DNA from: JADJLQ01 sp034439915
GTDB lineage: Bacteria > Bacteroidota > Bacteroidia > Chitinophagales > Saprospiraceae
Assembly: GCA_034439915.1 (NCBI GenBank)
Contig: JAWXBI010000219.1
Location: 8,775 to 72,774 of the forward strand
Length of the DNA: 64,000 nt
Direction of reading: 5' to 3'
Part shown: positions 37,394-47,174 of the stretch, piece by piece
Layout of the letters: each line of letters opens with the position of its first letter
How positions within the stretch are numbered: position 1 is the first letter of the stretch
Position numbers and translations under genes: made by a program
The notes under the pieces: generated by a model
The model's input: the letters and a program-made list of their open reading frames with translations, nothing else
What the model was told of the DNA's origin: nothing
Databases searched by the model: none

Positions 37394-39472
37394 TTAAAAT
37401 TTCCACCTCAATTGAGCCTTTAACTCAGTTCGGTTATTCCCTTGAATTTCATCCAGTCCACTGCCTATACTTAATTGGTTCAACAGATGAGTTTGAGCCC
37501 ACCGCCCTTCCAACATAAGGTTTCTGGTAATATCAAACCGGAAATTGAAATAATACCGGAAACCTTTGTCGCTAAATGCCGGAACAGAAAAATTGCCGAG
37601 GATATCATTCTCATAGGCATAAATGCGGCTTTCATAGTCTTCCGTGGTAAAATAAGCCATACGAGAAGTAAAGGAGAACCTGGATTGAAGGGGATGATAC
37701 AACAGGTCCTGGTAAAGCAGGAGACCTAGCTGTTTTTTACCTTCAATATTCTCGTAAGCCGCATACTCCAATCTTGTTCTCGACTCCCAGCCTTTAGGCC
37801 AGAAGTGGTTGATTTGTATGCGCCAATGGGTAAGGAGCGTTGAATTTAAACTTACCAGTGGACTATTTTCAGAGCGGTTTTCCTGCCGGATTTTGGTTTT
37901 ATATTGAAGATAGGTTTCCAGTTTTCGTTTCAAAGTATACGTTATCCGCATAAAATATTCCCTGCCCTGTGAAGGACCCGTTACGCTAAATTTATACCAG
38001 GGGTGTTTCCAAAAATCCTGATACGCCGCTAGCTTCCATTTGAGAGCCGGCTTCCATTCCAGGCCCAGATAAAAGCCAAGTTCATTATTAGCCAGGGTAT
38101 TTTCACTGAAAACACTGGAGTATAAGCCGGGAAAATTTTTATTCAGATTCCGGTAAAGTAAAGCCAGGCCCAATGTTTTGTCCAGGCTCCATTGCAATCC
38201 CTGAATAGCAGACCACCCGCCTGATTGGGTCATGGCAGATTCGCCAAAAAACAGGAAATTGTTGAATTGAAGTTGATGATCCAGGCTGCCGGTTAATAAT
38301 TGATTACCCTTAAACGAAAAGGTATTGTAGAGTTGTTTTGTTTTAAGGTACTCATGATCAAAATGGTTGTAAAGGGCATTTAATGCAAGGGATCCGGATT
38401 TCCATTTGTATTTGATGGCCTGTCCGACCAAGATTTCATTGATTCGTTTTTCATTGACAATTTCTTCCGTTGTACGGTGATATCCGCTTTCGAGGAAGCT
38501 GCTGAATGAAGTACCATCTTTTGACATAGTACCATCCTTATTTCGGTTTGAATAAAACAGCACCAGCTCCAAATTTTCATTAAGGTTTAAGGTGGTACCC
38601 AGCCCTCTGAAATAATTAAATTCATTGGCTGAGGAATAGGGTTTGATGGCCCGGCCTCCTCGTTGAATAGAAGTGGTCAATGCATTTTTACCCACCCCAA
38701 ACCCGGTTTGAATCAATAAACCCTGACCCAGGCTCACTGAATAATCACCTAAAACAAGGTCATCAATAAATTTATTGAGCCGGTGCACCCCAAGATGGTA
38801 AGAATAAAAATCGAACCCTCTGGGATTATACCCTTTGAAAAATGTTTCACCCGCATCTTTTTCGCCATGAAATCCAAGACTGAGCCGGTTGGAATATTGG
38901 TGATGAAACCTGAAATAATATTTATAAGGATCTCCTGTATAGGGGGTCTTTCCTCCCTTAACCTGGTAACCCAGTTGAGGTTCCAGTATCCTGGACGTCC
39001 TCAGCAGGATCTGGTTTTCACCTTTCCGCCAATCCTGGCTGAGATTTAAAGCTTGTGATTCTGAGACGGCATCCAAAGAAATATAAGGACTTATCCTACG
39101 GATAGTTTCGATATCGAATCCAGGAACCACTTGCAATTCAAACAAGCTGAGCAGCCTCCCATATTTCAGGATATAAGATCTTAAGGCATTGATCTGAAGA
39201 GGAGCGAGTAATATAAATTCGTCGAGGTCAGGCTGCCCGGCCGCATGCAGATTGATTGGACTTTTTTTGAATAATTCCAGGCGTTCCATGACCGTTTCAA
39301 AATCGGCACCGGACTCTTCTTGCCTGGACTCCAGGTAGGCCTGGATCACATCTTCCATAGGAACTGAAGCATGTTGGATTTGGAAAGTGTCAGCCTGGCT
39401 ATAGGCGGCAGTGGTAAACTGAAATAACAATGAATACCAAAGAGGTACCCATACCTTTGGAGTGTTAGTCAT
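37394..39472 (-). CDS. Helix-hairpin-helix domain outer-membrane protein
   Basis: A 692-residue exported protein (signal peptide about 1-27). Residues 40-145 contain ComEA-like helix-hairpin-helix units (INLHAAGQPDLDEFILLAPLQ, RLLSLFELQVVPGFDIETIRRI). From about 150 to the C-terminal LKAQLRWKF the sequence alternates hydrophobic and polar residues and ends in an aromatic, which suggests a beta-barrel. The combination is recurrent in Bacteroidota, but its role is unknown; helix-hairpin-helix units often bind DNA, which would fit DNA uptake, though nothing here proves it. Confidence 0.82.
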   Translation of the reverse strand: MTNTPKVWVPLWYSLLFQFTTAAYSQADTFQIQHASVPMEDVIQAYLESRQEESGADFETVMERLELFKKSPINLHAAGQPDLDEFILLAPLQINALRSYILKYGRLLSLFELQVVPGFDIETIRRISPYISLDAVSESQALNLSQDWRKGENQILLRTSRILEPQLGYQVKGGKTPYTGDPYKYYFRFHHQYSNRLSLGFHGEKDAGETFFKGYNPRGFDFYSYHLGVHRLNKFIDDLVLGDYSVSLGQGLLIQTGFGVGKNALTTSIQRGGRAIKPYSSANEFNYFRGLGTTLNLNENLELVLFYSNRNKDGTMSKDGTSFSSFLESGYHRTTEEIVNEKRINEILVGQAIKYKWKSGSLALNALYNHFDHEYLKTKQLYNTFSFKGNQLLTGSLDHQLQFNNFLFFGESAMTQSGGWSAIQGLQWSLDKTLGLALLYRNLNKNFPGLYSSVFSENTLANNELGFYLGLEWKPALKWKLAAYQDFWKHPWYKFSVTGPSQGREYFMRITYTLKRKLETYLQYKTKIRQENRSENSPLVSLNSTLLTHWRIQINHFWPKGWESRTRLEYAAYENIEGKKQLGLLLYQDLLYHPLQSRFSFTSRMAYFTTEDYESRIYAYENDILGNFSVPAFSDKGFRYYFNFRFDITRNLMLEGRWAQTHLLNQLSIGSGLDEIQGNNRTELKAQLRWKF

Positions 39473-39521
39473 AGTGTGTTCCCGAAATTAAAAGGAAATC
39501 CGGAAATAGAAACTGGTTTTC

Positions 39522-42164
39522 TTAAAATTCTTTAAGCATACCCTTGATTTCATTCAGTTTCATCAGGCTTTCTATTGGACTAAGCCGGTCGATATCCGTT
39601 TCTTCCAGCATACGGATGACCGCTTGTGCACGCGGATCTGAACTCTCAAAAATATTTAATTGAAAGGGGGAAGGTAATGATTGCAAACCCTGATTGAGCG
39701 CAGCAGTCGGGTTGCCGGCTTCAATCGATTTTTGTTCGAGGTGCTTCAATATACTTTGAGCCCGGCTGACAATTTTTGAGGGCATACCAGCCATGCGGGC
39801 CACATGGATGCCAAAGCTATGTTTGACCCCACCCGGACGAAGCAGTCTCAAAAAAATAACTTTATTGCCTACTTCTTTGGTGGCAACATGGAAATTTTTT
39901 ATCCGGAGATGTTTTTCTGCCAATTCATTCAACTCATGATAGTGGGTGGCAAAAAGTGTTTTAGGCCTGCCTTCATCAGTGTCGTGTAAATGTTCTGCAA
40001 TTGCCCAGGCAATTGATATGCCGTCGTAGGTGCTTGTCCCCCGGCCGATCTCATCCAATAAAATCAGGCTCCGGGCAGAGGTATTATTGAGGATTAAAGC
40101 TGTTTCATTCATTTCCACCATAAAAGTTGATTCACCACTCGAAATATTATCTGAGGCGCCCACCCGGGTAAATATTTTGTCAATAAGGCCAATGTTGGCA
40201 CCGGCAGCGGGTACATAACTGCCCATCTGGGCCATCAGGCAAATCAAAGCCGTCTGCCGTAAAATAGCCGATTTACCGGACATATTGGGTCCGGTGATCA
40301 TCAATATTTGCTGGGATTCATTGTCGAGGTATAGATCATTAGGTACATAGGTTTCACCGGGCAATAAATTTTTTTCTATGACCGGATGCCTGCCCTGATG
40401 AATATCGATGATATACGTTTCATCCATTAAAGGCTTGCAATAATTATTTTGAAGTGCTGTTTTAGACAAGGACAAGAGGCAATCGAGGCGGGCAATCAAT
40501 TGAGCATTGTATTGTATAGGCTGGACATAATCCTTGATCAGGGTTACCAGATCCCGGAACAATTGCTCTTCCAAATCAATGATTTTCTCTTCTGCGCCCA
40601 GGATCTGGCTCTCCAGCTTTTTAAGTTCATCCGTCACATAACGTTCTCCATTGGCAAGGGTTTGTTTTCTTACCCATTCGGAAGGCACCTGATCTTTATA
40701 TTTATTGGTTACTTCGAGGTAATAACCAAACACACTGTTGTATCCGATTTTGACCGGGATCGAGGTCCTTTCATGTTCATTTTGCTGGAGCTGGATTAAG
40801 AGTTCCTGTGCATGTTGGACAATAAACCGGTGTTGGTCGAGGATGGGATCACAACCTTCTTTGAATATTCCCCCCTTATTGCTGACAGCCGGCGCATCCT
40901 CCGTGATTTTTTGTTCAATCGACAATTTTAAAGTCGTACACAATTGAATGGCTAGCCCCAGGTGGATCAATTCATTATGCTGGCTTGATTCCAATAATTG
41001 TTGAATAGGCACCAGGGCTGTCAGTGCGCGTTTGAGTTGTATCGTTTCCCTGGGAGATATACGATCCATGGCTGCCTTCCCGATCAAACGCTCAAGATCG
41101 CCAATCTGGCGAATGGGTATTTCGTATTCAGGGATCAATTCTCGGTTTGAAACAAAATAGTGGACGGTATCCAATCGCTTATTAATGGCCTCCAGGTGGA
41201 CCAGGGGCAGGATGACCCATTTGTACATCAACCGTGAACCCATTGGTGAAATGGTCTGGTCAATGACCTGGATAAAGGATTTTCCCCGATCGTGGTGACT
41301 TTCGAGGAGTTCCAGGTTTTGAATGGTAAACCGGTCCAGCCAAACATATTCTTCTTCGGGTATACGCTGAATATTCTGGATATGTGCGATTTGATTTTCG
41401 GTGGATTTAAGATAATGTAAGGCGGCACCGGCAGCTATCTGGCACAGGGCCATTTCTTCAATTCCGAATCCTTTGAGGCTCGGAACATCAAAATGGTTTA
41501 AAATTTTTTCACGGGCATAATCAAACTGAAAAATCCAATCATCCAGGCCATAGGTATAATACCCATTGCCCATTAAACTCACAAATTGTTTAATTGAATT
41601 TTTTGCCAATATGATCTCTGAAGGATTTAAACTTTGGATTAGTTTTTCCAAATAAGAAAGTTCCCCTTCAGACACCAAAAATTCACCGGTCGATATATCG
41701 ATAAATGCAACGCCGTGATGGTTCTTGGGTCCCAGATAAACCGCGGCGAGGAAATTATTTTTCTTCTGATCCAGCAACTGATCACCGGTAATGACACCCG
41801 GAGTGATCATTTCAGTGACGGCACGCCGCACTACACGGCCTGGGACCGGCTTTTCCATTTGTTCACAGATCGCTACCCGGAAGCCGGCTTTGACCAGTTT
41901 AGGCAGGTAAATATTAAGTGAATGATGAGGAAAACCAGCCAATTCAATGGTACTGCCACCGTTATTTCTTTTGGTTTGAATAATACCCAGCACCCGGGCC
42001 GCTGTGATAGCATCTTCTCCAAACGTTTCATAAAAATCGCCAACCCGGAATAAAATAATGGCATCAGGATATTTGCTTTTAACCTGGCCATATTGAGTCA
42101 TCAACGGCGTAACGGTTGTCTCTGCACTGATTTTCAGTCCGGGGTGTTTAGGGGGTTTAGCCAA
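39522..42164 (-). CDS. mutS: DNA mismatch repair protein MutS
   Basis: An 880-residue mismatch sensor. The mismatch-binding Phe-x-Glu motif is in GDFYETF near the N-terminus; the connector, lever and clamp regions follow; the ATPase has Walker A GPNMSGKSAIL (about 620-630), Walker B LLDEIGRGTSTYDG, and the helix-turn-helix dimerisation region near the C-terminus. It recruits MutL after finding a mispair. mutL is not in the window. The start is a TTG at 42164, because a stop codon lies two codons upstream in frame and there is no nearby ATG. Confidence 0.97.
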   Translation of the reverse strand: MAKPPKHPGLKISAETTVTPLMTQYGQVKSKYPDAIILFRVGDFYETFGEDAITAARVLGIIQTKRNNGGSTIELAGFPHHSLNIYLPKLVKAGFRVAICEQMEKPVPGRVVRRAVTEMITPGVITGDQLLDQKKNNFLAAVYLGPKNHHGVAFIDISTGEFLVSEGELSYLEKLIQSLNPSEIILAKNSIKQFVSLMGNGYYTYGLDDWIFQFDYAREKILNHFDVPSLKGFGIEEMALCQIAAGAALHYLKSTENQIAHIQNIQRIPEEEYVWLDRFTIQNLELLESHHDRGKSFIQVIDQTISPMGSRLMYKWVILPLVHLEAINKRLDTVHYFVSNRELIPEYEIPIRQIGDLERLIGKAAMDRISPRETIQLKRALTALVPIQQLLESSQHNELIHLGLAIQLCTTLKLSIEQKITEDAPAVSNKGGIFKEGCDPILDQHRFIVQHAQELLIQLQQNEHERTSIPVKIGYNSVFGYYLEVTNKYKDQVPSEWVRKQTLANGERYVTDELKKLESQILGAEEKIIDLEEQLFRDLVTLIKDYVQPIQYNAQLIARLDCLLSLSKTALQNNYCKPLMDETYIIDIHQGRHPVIEKNLLPGETYVPNDLYLDNESQQILMITGPNMSGKSAILRQTALICLMAQMGSYVPAAGANIGLIDKIFTRVGASDNISSGESTFMVEMNETALILNNTSARSLILLDEIGRGTSTYDGISIAWAIAEHLHDTDEGRPKTLFATHYHELNELAEKHLRIKNFHVATKEVGNKVIFLRLLRPGGVKHSFGIHVARMAGMPSKIVSRAQSILKHLEQKSIEAGNPTAALNQGLQSLPSPFQLNIFESSDPRAQAVIRMLEETDIDRLSPIESLMKLNEIKGMLKEF

Positions 42165-42178
42165 AAGTCAATTTTTGG

Positions 42179-42207
42179 CAAATTTAAACAGTTCATCCAG
42201 ATCTCAA
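42179..42207 (-). promoter_or_regulatory. Putative promoter of mutS
   Basis: On the minus strand TTG (42207-42205) and TAAATTTG (42186-42179) are 18 bp apart, matching the Bacteroidota consensus, and lie about 15 bp before the mutS start. Confidence 0.5.
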
Positions 42208-42346
42208 CTTAATCTCTATTATCTCCGTGCAGGGATTCATAATATTTATAGCTTCCAGCACGGATTTTATTATTTTCAAGAAAAGTCTCTGCCAGGTCAT
42301 AATTCATTGGCTTGCCCTGATTATATTTACACAAAATAAATCCATT

Positions 42347-42829
42347 ATGATTAACGCGTTAGAACCGTTGAATGCCGAAGAAAACGACCTATTAACCCAG
42401 GCCTTGCCTTTAGTCGCTATACTGATAGGAAAAGCGGACGGTAATCTGGATGTTAAAGAGTTGGAACTCGCTAAAAAAATTACACATATCCGAACCTTCA
42501 ATTCTCCGGAATATCTACAAAATTTTTACGAACAGGTAGAAGCGGGTTTTGATAAAAACCTGGATACCTACAACAGTTCATTACCCGGTGATGCCCAACT
42601 ACGAAGTGAAATGATTTCTACAAAGCTGGAATCCTTAAACCCCGTACTGGCTAAGTTACACCCTAAGATAGGTTCTCAATTGTATAAAGGGTTTCTCCGT
42701 TTTGCACAGGAAATTGCTAAAGCCTCGGGTGGCTTTCTTGGATTTATGGCGGTCAATCCGGAGGAATCGAAATGGGTCAGTCTACCGATGTTGGTTCCGA
42801 TTGAATATGATACAGACGAAGAAGAATAA
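42347..42829 (+). CDS. Hypothetical protein, possibly TerB-like
   Basis: A 160-residue acidic, all-helical soluble protein. The segment IGKADGNLDVKELELAKKI has the Asp-Gly-x-hydrophobic-Asp...Glu pattern that opens TerB-like domains, which may bind a metal; the second half (KLHPKIGSQLYKGFLRFAQEIAKASGG) forms another helix pair and the C-terminus is Asp/Glu-rich. I use the ATG at 42347; the open frame extends upstream to 42227 through unlikely sequence. It converges on the T9SS cargo gene. The TerB similarity is weak. Confidence 0.65.
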   Translation: MINALEPLNAEENDLLTQALPLVAILIGKADGNLDVKELELAKKITHIRTFNSPEYLQNFYEQVEAGFDKNLDTYNSSLPGDAQLRSEMISTKLESLNPVLAKLHPKIGSQLYKGFLRFAQEIAKASGGFLGFMAVNPEESKWVSLPMLVPIEYDTDEEE

Positions 42830-42840
42830 TTCCCGGTTTT

Positions 42841-43668
42841 TTATTTTAAAATTACAAATCGTTTGCTGGAAACCGATTTCCCCAATTTAAGGGTATAAAC
42901 ATAGGATCCATTATTTAAATCCTGAACGGGTATACTGATGGCATTATCCCCTCTGTTTAAACGGATTGGAATGGTTTTAAGGTTTTTTCCGGAAATATCC
43001 TGAAGAAGAATATCGGCCTCCCCGGATTCCATCGCAAGGACCTGGATATTTAAAAGATCTTTTGCCGGATTGGGAAATGCAAAATGGCGACTTTCAAATC
43101 CCGCAGATGCCTCAACCACCGGACTGGTTGCACATCCCGCGTTATTTGCAGCTAATACATTCATAAAATATATTCCGGGGAAAAAGGGACCGGGAAATGA
43201 GACATCCAATGTACCGATAGAAGTAACCAGCTTGAGATTGATTACCAGGCCATAGACCCCGGGAGTATTTTCTGTGGTTGCTTTCCCTTTTAACACTATA
43301 CAGCCCAGCACATTTTTGGCCATAGTGCAACCCGGCGGATTACAAAAATATTGAATCCCTTTGGGCAATCCGATGACGGCATTGTTTGGATCCAGCGTAG
43401 CGCTTTCCAGCGCAACGACAATGGTTGAAGTTCCGAAAGGAACTGCAATCATATCAGGAACGCGAACAGTGAGTGGAAATTCATAATCCTGATTTATACA
43501 GACCGGCTTACTGATGCCACCGGTTTTAGTGGAATCATTGTATGGCCTGGGATAGATCCCGGCTATACTATCTTTATACAAGGTATCCGGTACACAGAGC
43601 GGATTTTGTCCATAGATATTGTACATTTGAAAACATGCACAGAACAGAAAAATCAACCTGGTTTTCAT
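42841..43668 (-). CDS. Secreted protein with C-terminal T9SS type A sorting domain
   Basis: A 275-residue exported protein: signal peptide about 1-20 (ending IYGQ), a Cys-containing body with no recognised enzyme domain, and a C-terminal domain (about 195-275) beginning FAFPNPAKDLLNIQ and ending SKRFVILK. The latter is the type A sorting signal that sends cargo through the type IX secretion system to the cell surface. Its function is unknown. Its start codon is only 23 bp from that of the divergent TonB receptor. Confidence 0.87.
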   Translation of the reverse strand: MKTRLIFLFCACFQMYNIYGQNPLCVPDTLYKDSIAGIYPRPYNDSTKTGGISKPVCINQDYEFPLTVRVPDMIAVPFGTSTIVVALESATLDPNNAVIGLPKGIQYFCNPPGCTMAKNVLGCIVLKGKATTENTPGVYGLVINLKLVTSIGTLDVSFPGPFFPGIYFMNVLAANNAGCATSPVVEASAGFESRHFAFPNPAKDLLNIQVLAMESGEADILLQDISGKNLKTIPIRLNRGDNAISIPVQDLNNGSYVYTLKLGKSVSSKRFVILK

Positions 43669-43691
43669 ATACTAAAGTCTGGTTTGAGGTA

Positions 43692-45980
43692 ATGGAAATT
43701 ATTCGCACTAAGATAAGCTTACTTCGCTTCATACCCAGTGCCCGATGTGTTTTTACCGCGCTAGTTTTTTGTTTTATAACAATTTCGGTGTTCGCCCAGA
43801 CCGGGCTAAGGGGAAGAGTGCTGGATGAAACGAGCCACGAGGTGCTGGCAGGAGCGACAGTTAAGATAGGGTCCCGGGGAACCTTTACGGATTTGGGCGG
43901 CTTTTTTCATATTGAATTAAGTCCTGGCCCGCAGACGGTAGAAATTTCTTATGTGGGTTATCAAAATAGGGTGATTGAAATAGAAATCAATAAACCGGAA
44001 TGGACTGATTCCACATTTTTATTGTCCCCGGAGGTCGGCATTTTACAGACTGCTGTCATCAGCGACTCCAGGTTCAGTAAACCACTAGGAGAAAGTTCTG
44101 TCTCCATGGAGGTTTTGAAAAGAAATCTGCTGGATCACCTCAATTCGACTTCTGTCGACGAAATCCTGGATAAAGTACCCGGAATAAATATGATCGGAGA
44201 CCAGGCCAATATTCGCGGAGGTTCAGGATTTAGTTATGGGGCAGGGAGCAGGGTATTATTGATGATAAACGAAGTCCCGGCACTCCAGGCTGATGCAGGC
44301 TACCCCAATTGGGATGATATCCCGGTCGAAAATATTGAGCAAATCGAAGTAATCAAAGGGGCATCGTCAGCCATTTATGGATCCTCAGCCCTCAATGGAT
44401 TGATTCATGTGCGCACGGCTTATGCCAAATCGAATCCAGTCACCCAAGCCTCTTTATTTTACAATCCTGTCCTGGCTCCCAGGGATAAATCGCAACAATG
44501 GTGGACCCAGGCTCCCTATGCCCGAGGGGCCAGCCTGAGCCATGCCCGCAAAGCAGGTAAATGGGATTTGGTCGGAGGAGGGTATACTTATCAATCCAGG
44601 AGTTACAATCAAACTTCTAAATCGGCCTATCAACGGATTAATGGCAGTATCCAGTACCGGATCTCGGATCGATTATCCGTTGGAAGTCATTTTAACCTGA
44701 ATTCAAGGGAGTCCAATGGTTTTTTTTATTGGAAAGACGGAGTAAACGCTTTTTTCAGACCGGACAGCCTTACTCTGAGCAATTCAAATTCCTTTAGATT
44801 TCATATTGACCCTTATATCACTTATTTTGATCCTACAGGGAATAAACATAGCCTGAGATCGAGGATCTATGTGGTCGACAACCAGGTATCGGGTGGCCAG
44901 TCAAACAGCTCTACCCTGGTATACAACGAATACCAGTTTCAAAAAAATTGGGGAAAAACAAAGTGGATGACCACCGCCGGAATAGTTTCAGCGCACAACA
45001 AAACCAATTCCCAACTTTTCAGCAGGATACCTTTTATGTCAGAAAACTTAGCAGTTTATTTGCAAGCAGAGAAAAAATTTGCAGAAAGGACTACCTTTTC
45101 ATTTGGATGGAGGGTCGAAAATTTTAGAGTACACCGCCCGGAAGTTTTTGAAGGGGACACCTTGATTGGAGGGCTTAAGAAAGAACTTAAAAATTTATTC
45201 CGGTTGGGTTTGAACACCAGAATTGACCAGTCTACTTTTATACGAGCATCCTGGGGCCAGGGTTTCCGATTTCCGACACTGGCAGAACAATTCATCACAA
45301 CCACTTTCGGTTCCACATTTATATCACCCAATCCCAGACTAAAAAGTGAAACCGGCTGGACTGCCGAGCTGGGGATTAAACGAGGATTCAAAATTCAGAA
45401 CTTCCAAGGGTACATCGACGGAGCATTATTTTGGTCCAAATACCGGGATATGATGGAATTTGTGTTTACGGGATTTGTAAAGGGATTTCAGTCGCAAAAT
45501 ATCGGCAATACCGACATCAAAGGTTATGAATTGACTACCGGCGGTAGCTCCACGACTGGAAAACACCGCTGGTCAGTGATCGGTGGATATACTTTTATCA
45601 ACCCAAGATTTGAGGTGTTTACAGAGGAAGACAACAGGAGGTCATCCGCTGATTTTAACATTCTTAAGTACCGGTCACGACATTTATTCAAACTGGATGT
45701 GGAAGATACCTTTGGCCAGTGGATAGTGGGTTCAGGTGTATTATATACCAGTAAAATGGAGGCGATCGATGCCATCTTCGAATTGGTGATCAATGGACTC
45801 AAATCGTTCCGCGAGACCCACCGTGGTTTTACGGTTTTTGATCTGAGGATAGCGAGAAAATGGAAACCCTTTACGTTTAACCTTATTTTGAAAAACGCAT
45901 TCAATGAGGAATATTCCAGCCGTCCGGCATTGATGGACGCACCCAGAAACCTGACTTTCCGTGTAGATTATAAATTGTAA
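43692..45980 (+). CDS. TonB-dependent receptor
   Basis: A 762-residue outer-membrane receptor with signal peptide (about 1-36, ending VFAQ), a CarboxypepD_reg-like domain (about 38-115), a plug domain (about 130-240: VDEILDKVPGINMIGDQANIRGG and IEVIKGASSAIYGSSALNG) and a barrel ending FRVDYKL. The plug style resembles vitamin B12 or siderophore receptors, but the ligand is not known. The start is the ATG at 43692, which begins a good signal peptide; the frame is open further upstream to 43542, inside the divergent gene. Confidence 0.92.
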   Translation: MEIIRTKISLLRFIPSARCVFTALVFCFITISVFAQTGLRGRVLDETSHEVLAGATVKIGSRGTFTDLGGFFHIELSPGPQTVEISYVGYQNRVIEIEINKPEWTDSTFLLSPEVGILQTAVISDSRFSKPLGESSVSMEVLKRNLLDHLNSTSVDEILDKVPGINMIGDQANIRGGSGFSYGAGSRVLLMINEVPALQADAGYPNWDDIPVENIEQIEVIKGASSAIYGSSALNGLIHVRTAYAKSNPVTQASLFYNPVLAPRDKSQQWWTQAPYARGASLSHARKAGKWDLVGGGYTYQSRSYNQTSKSAYQRINGSIQYRISDRLSVGSHFNLNSRESNGFFYWKDGVNAFFRPDSLTLSNSNSFRFHIDPYITYFDPTGNKHSLRSRIYVVDNQVSGGQSNSSTLVYNEYQFQKNWGKTKWMTTAGIVSAHNKTNSQLFSRIPFMSENLAVYLQAEKKFAERTTFSFGWRVENFRVHRPEVFEGDTLIGGLKKELKNLFRLGLNTRIDQSTFIRASWGQGFRFPTLAEQFITTTFGSTFISPNPRLKSETGWTAELGIKRGFKIQNFQGYIDGALFWSKYRDMMEFVFTGFVKGFQSQNIGNTDIKGYELTTGGSSTTGKHRWSVIGGYTFINPRFEVFTEEDNRRSSADFNILKYRSRHLFKLDVEDTFGQWIVGSGVLYTSKMEAIDAIFELVINGLKSFRETHRGFTVFDLRIARKWKPFTFNLILKNAFNEEYSSRPALMDAPRNLTFRVDYKL

Positions 45981-46026
45981 ACCTACCTCGGGGATCCTTG
46001 TTAAATTAATTAATTAACCCGACATC

Positions 46027-46491
46027 ATGGAGATTACCTTTAATACACCGGCCGTTTTGTTTCCAGCCATCAGTTTGCTGATGCTGGCTTACACCAACCG
46101 GTTTCTTGCATTGGCCAACCTGATCCGGAAATTGCACGAAGAATATCAAACCGGTAAAGACAAAAAACTGATTATGCTCCAGATTATGGGCCTGAGGCGA
46201 AGGTTATATTATGTGAGGTGGATGCAAGGGTTGGGAGTACTGAGTTTTTTGATCTGTGTAACGACTATGTTTTGCATTTACAGCGGTTGGCAATCGGTTG
46301 CCCAGGTATTGTTTGCTTTTAGCCTGATCGCCTTATCCTTTTCGCTGATATTTTCTCTGATTGAGATCGTACAATCTACCAATGCCCTGGAATTGGAGCT
46401 CAGTGATATGCAGGATTTGGATGGAGAAGGCTTTTTCAGCGAGTTATGGAAAAAGTACAAACAGGCTAAAAAGGAAAAAGGCCCGGTTTAA
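46027..46491 (+). CDS. DUF2721 family membrane protein
   Basis: A 154-residue integral membrane protein with three hydrophobic helices (about 8-28, 72-92, 96-120) and the DUF2721 marks: LLMLAYTNRFLALANLIRKL near the N-terminus, LRRRLYYVRW, and SLIEIVQSTNALELELSDM. The function of the family is not known. The stop codon lies inside the loop of a rho-independent-type hairpin. Confidence 0.88.
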   Translation: MEITFNTPAVLFPAISLLMLAYTNRFLALANLIRKLHEEYQTGKDKKLIMLQIMGLRRRLYYVRWMQGLGVLSFLICVTTMFCIYSGWQSVAQVLFAFSLIALSFSLIFSLIEIVQSTNALELELSDMQDLDGEGFFSELWKKYKQAKKEKGPV

Positions 46492-46500
46492 AGGGCCTTT
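46477..46500 (+). terminator. Hairpin terminator between the convergent DUF2721 and BON-LysM genes
   Basis: AAAGGCCC (46477-46484) pairs perfectly with GGGCCTTT (46493-46500) around an 8-base loop. Flanking A-rich and T-rich ends suit termination in both directions, as expected between convergent genes. The DUF2721 stop codon (46489-46491) lies in the loop. Confidence 0.75.
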
Positions 46501-46516
46501 GAAAATAATTTTAGGA

Positions 46517-46993
46517 TTATTTTGGAATTCTGAGCATCTGGCCCGGATAAATTTTATCCGGATGTTTAAGCATAGGCTTATTCGCTTCAAAAATTTCAGG
46601 GTAACGCATCGGGTCACCATAAAAATGTTTGGCAATTTTGGACAGTGAATCACCGGATTTTACCTCGTACAGGTCGGCTTCCGGCTCACTCACTAAAACG
46701 GAAACCCGGTCGTCAACAGAGGCGATACCCTCAACATTACCCAAGGCCAGGATAAGTTTTTCCTTATCCGATTGGGTCTGTGCCTGGCCATAGGCAGTGA
46801 CTTTATCCCCTTCGATGTCGATGTCTAAATTTTCGATGGATAAGCCGAGGCCAGTGACATAGCTCTGGATGGCAGCTATTCTTCTTTCGCGATCGATAGC
46901 CGTGGCGTCTTCTGTCGTTGTTGCGGGAGTTGATTCAGCCTTTTTACCAAATAACTTCTCGCCGGCGGTTTTTAAAAATGAAAATAAACCCAT
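46517..46993 (-). CDS. BON and LysM domain protein, Kbp/YgaU-like
   Basis: A 158-residue protein with an N-terminal FSFLKTAGEKLFGKK segment, a BON domain (about 38-100: RIAAIQSYVTGLGL, VTAYGQAQTQSDKEKLILAL) and a C-terminal LysM domain (about 107-157: YEVKSGDSLSKIAKHFYG and HPDKIYPGQMLRIP). This is the layout of E. coli Kbp (YgaU), a cytoplasmic potassium-binding protein that helps under osmotic stress. No signal peptide is visible, which agrees. Potassium binding in this organism is inferred. Confidence 0.9.
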   Translation of the reverse strand: MGLFSFLKTAGEKLFGKKAESTPATTTEDATAIDRERRIAAIQSYVTGLGLSIENLDIDIEGDKVTAYGQAQTQSDKEKLILALGNVEGIASVDDRVSVLVSEPEADLYEVKSGDSLSKIAKHFYGDPMRYPEIFEANKPMLKHPDKIYPGQMLRIPK

Positions 46994-47129
46994 AAATAAT
47001 GTTTGTTTAAGTTAAAAAATCGAAAACAAAATTACTCCGGTTTTTATTAATATGCATAGTGAGATTCATAGCTTAACTGAATTCTCCAGAAGCCCGGCCC
47101 GGGTGGGAAAAATTTGAAATAAAAAGTGG

Positions 47130-47137
47130 TATATTTG
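47130..47137 (+). promoter_or_regulatory. Possible -7 promoter element before secDF
   Basis: TATATTTG matches the Bacteroidota -7 element 38 bp upstream of the secDF ATG. The nearest upstream TTTG (47113-47116) is only 13 bp away, shorter than the 17-23 bp consensus, so this is a weak call. Confidence 0.3.
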
Positions 47138-47174
47138 TGCCGCTTTTTAAATATATATATATAAAAAACTTAAT

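Noticed and set aside
47149..47162. AT dinucleotide run before secDF as a functional repeat
   Set aside because: It is short and within a normal AT-rich leader, so it is not evidence of a repeat element.
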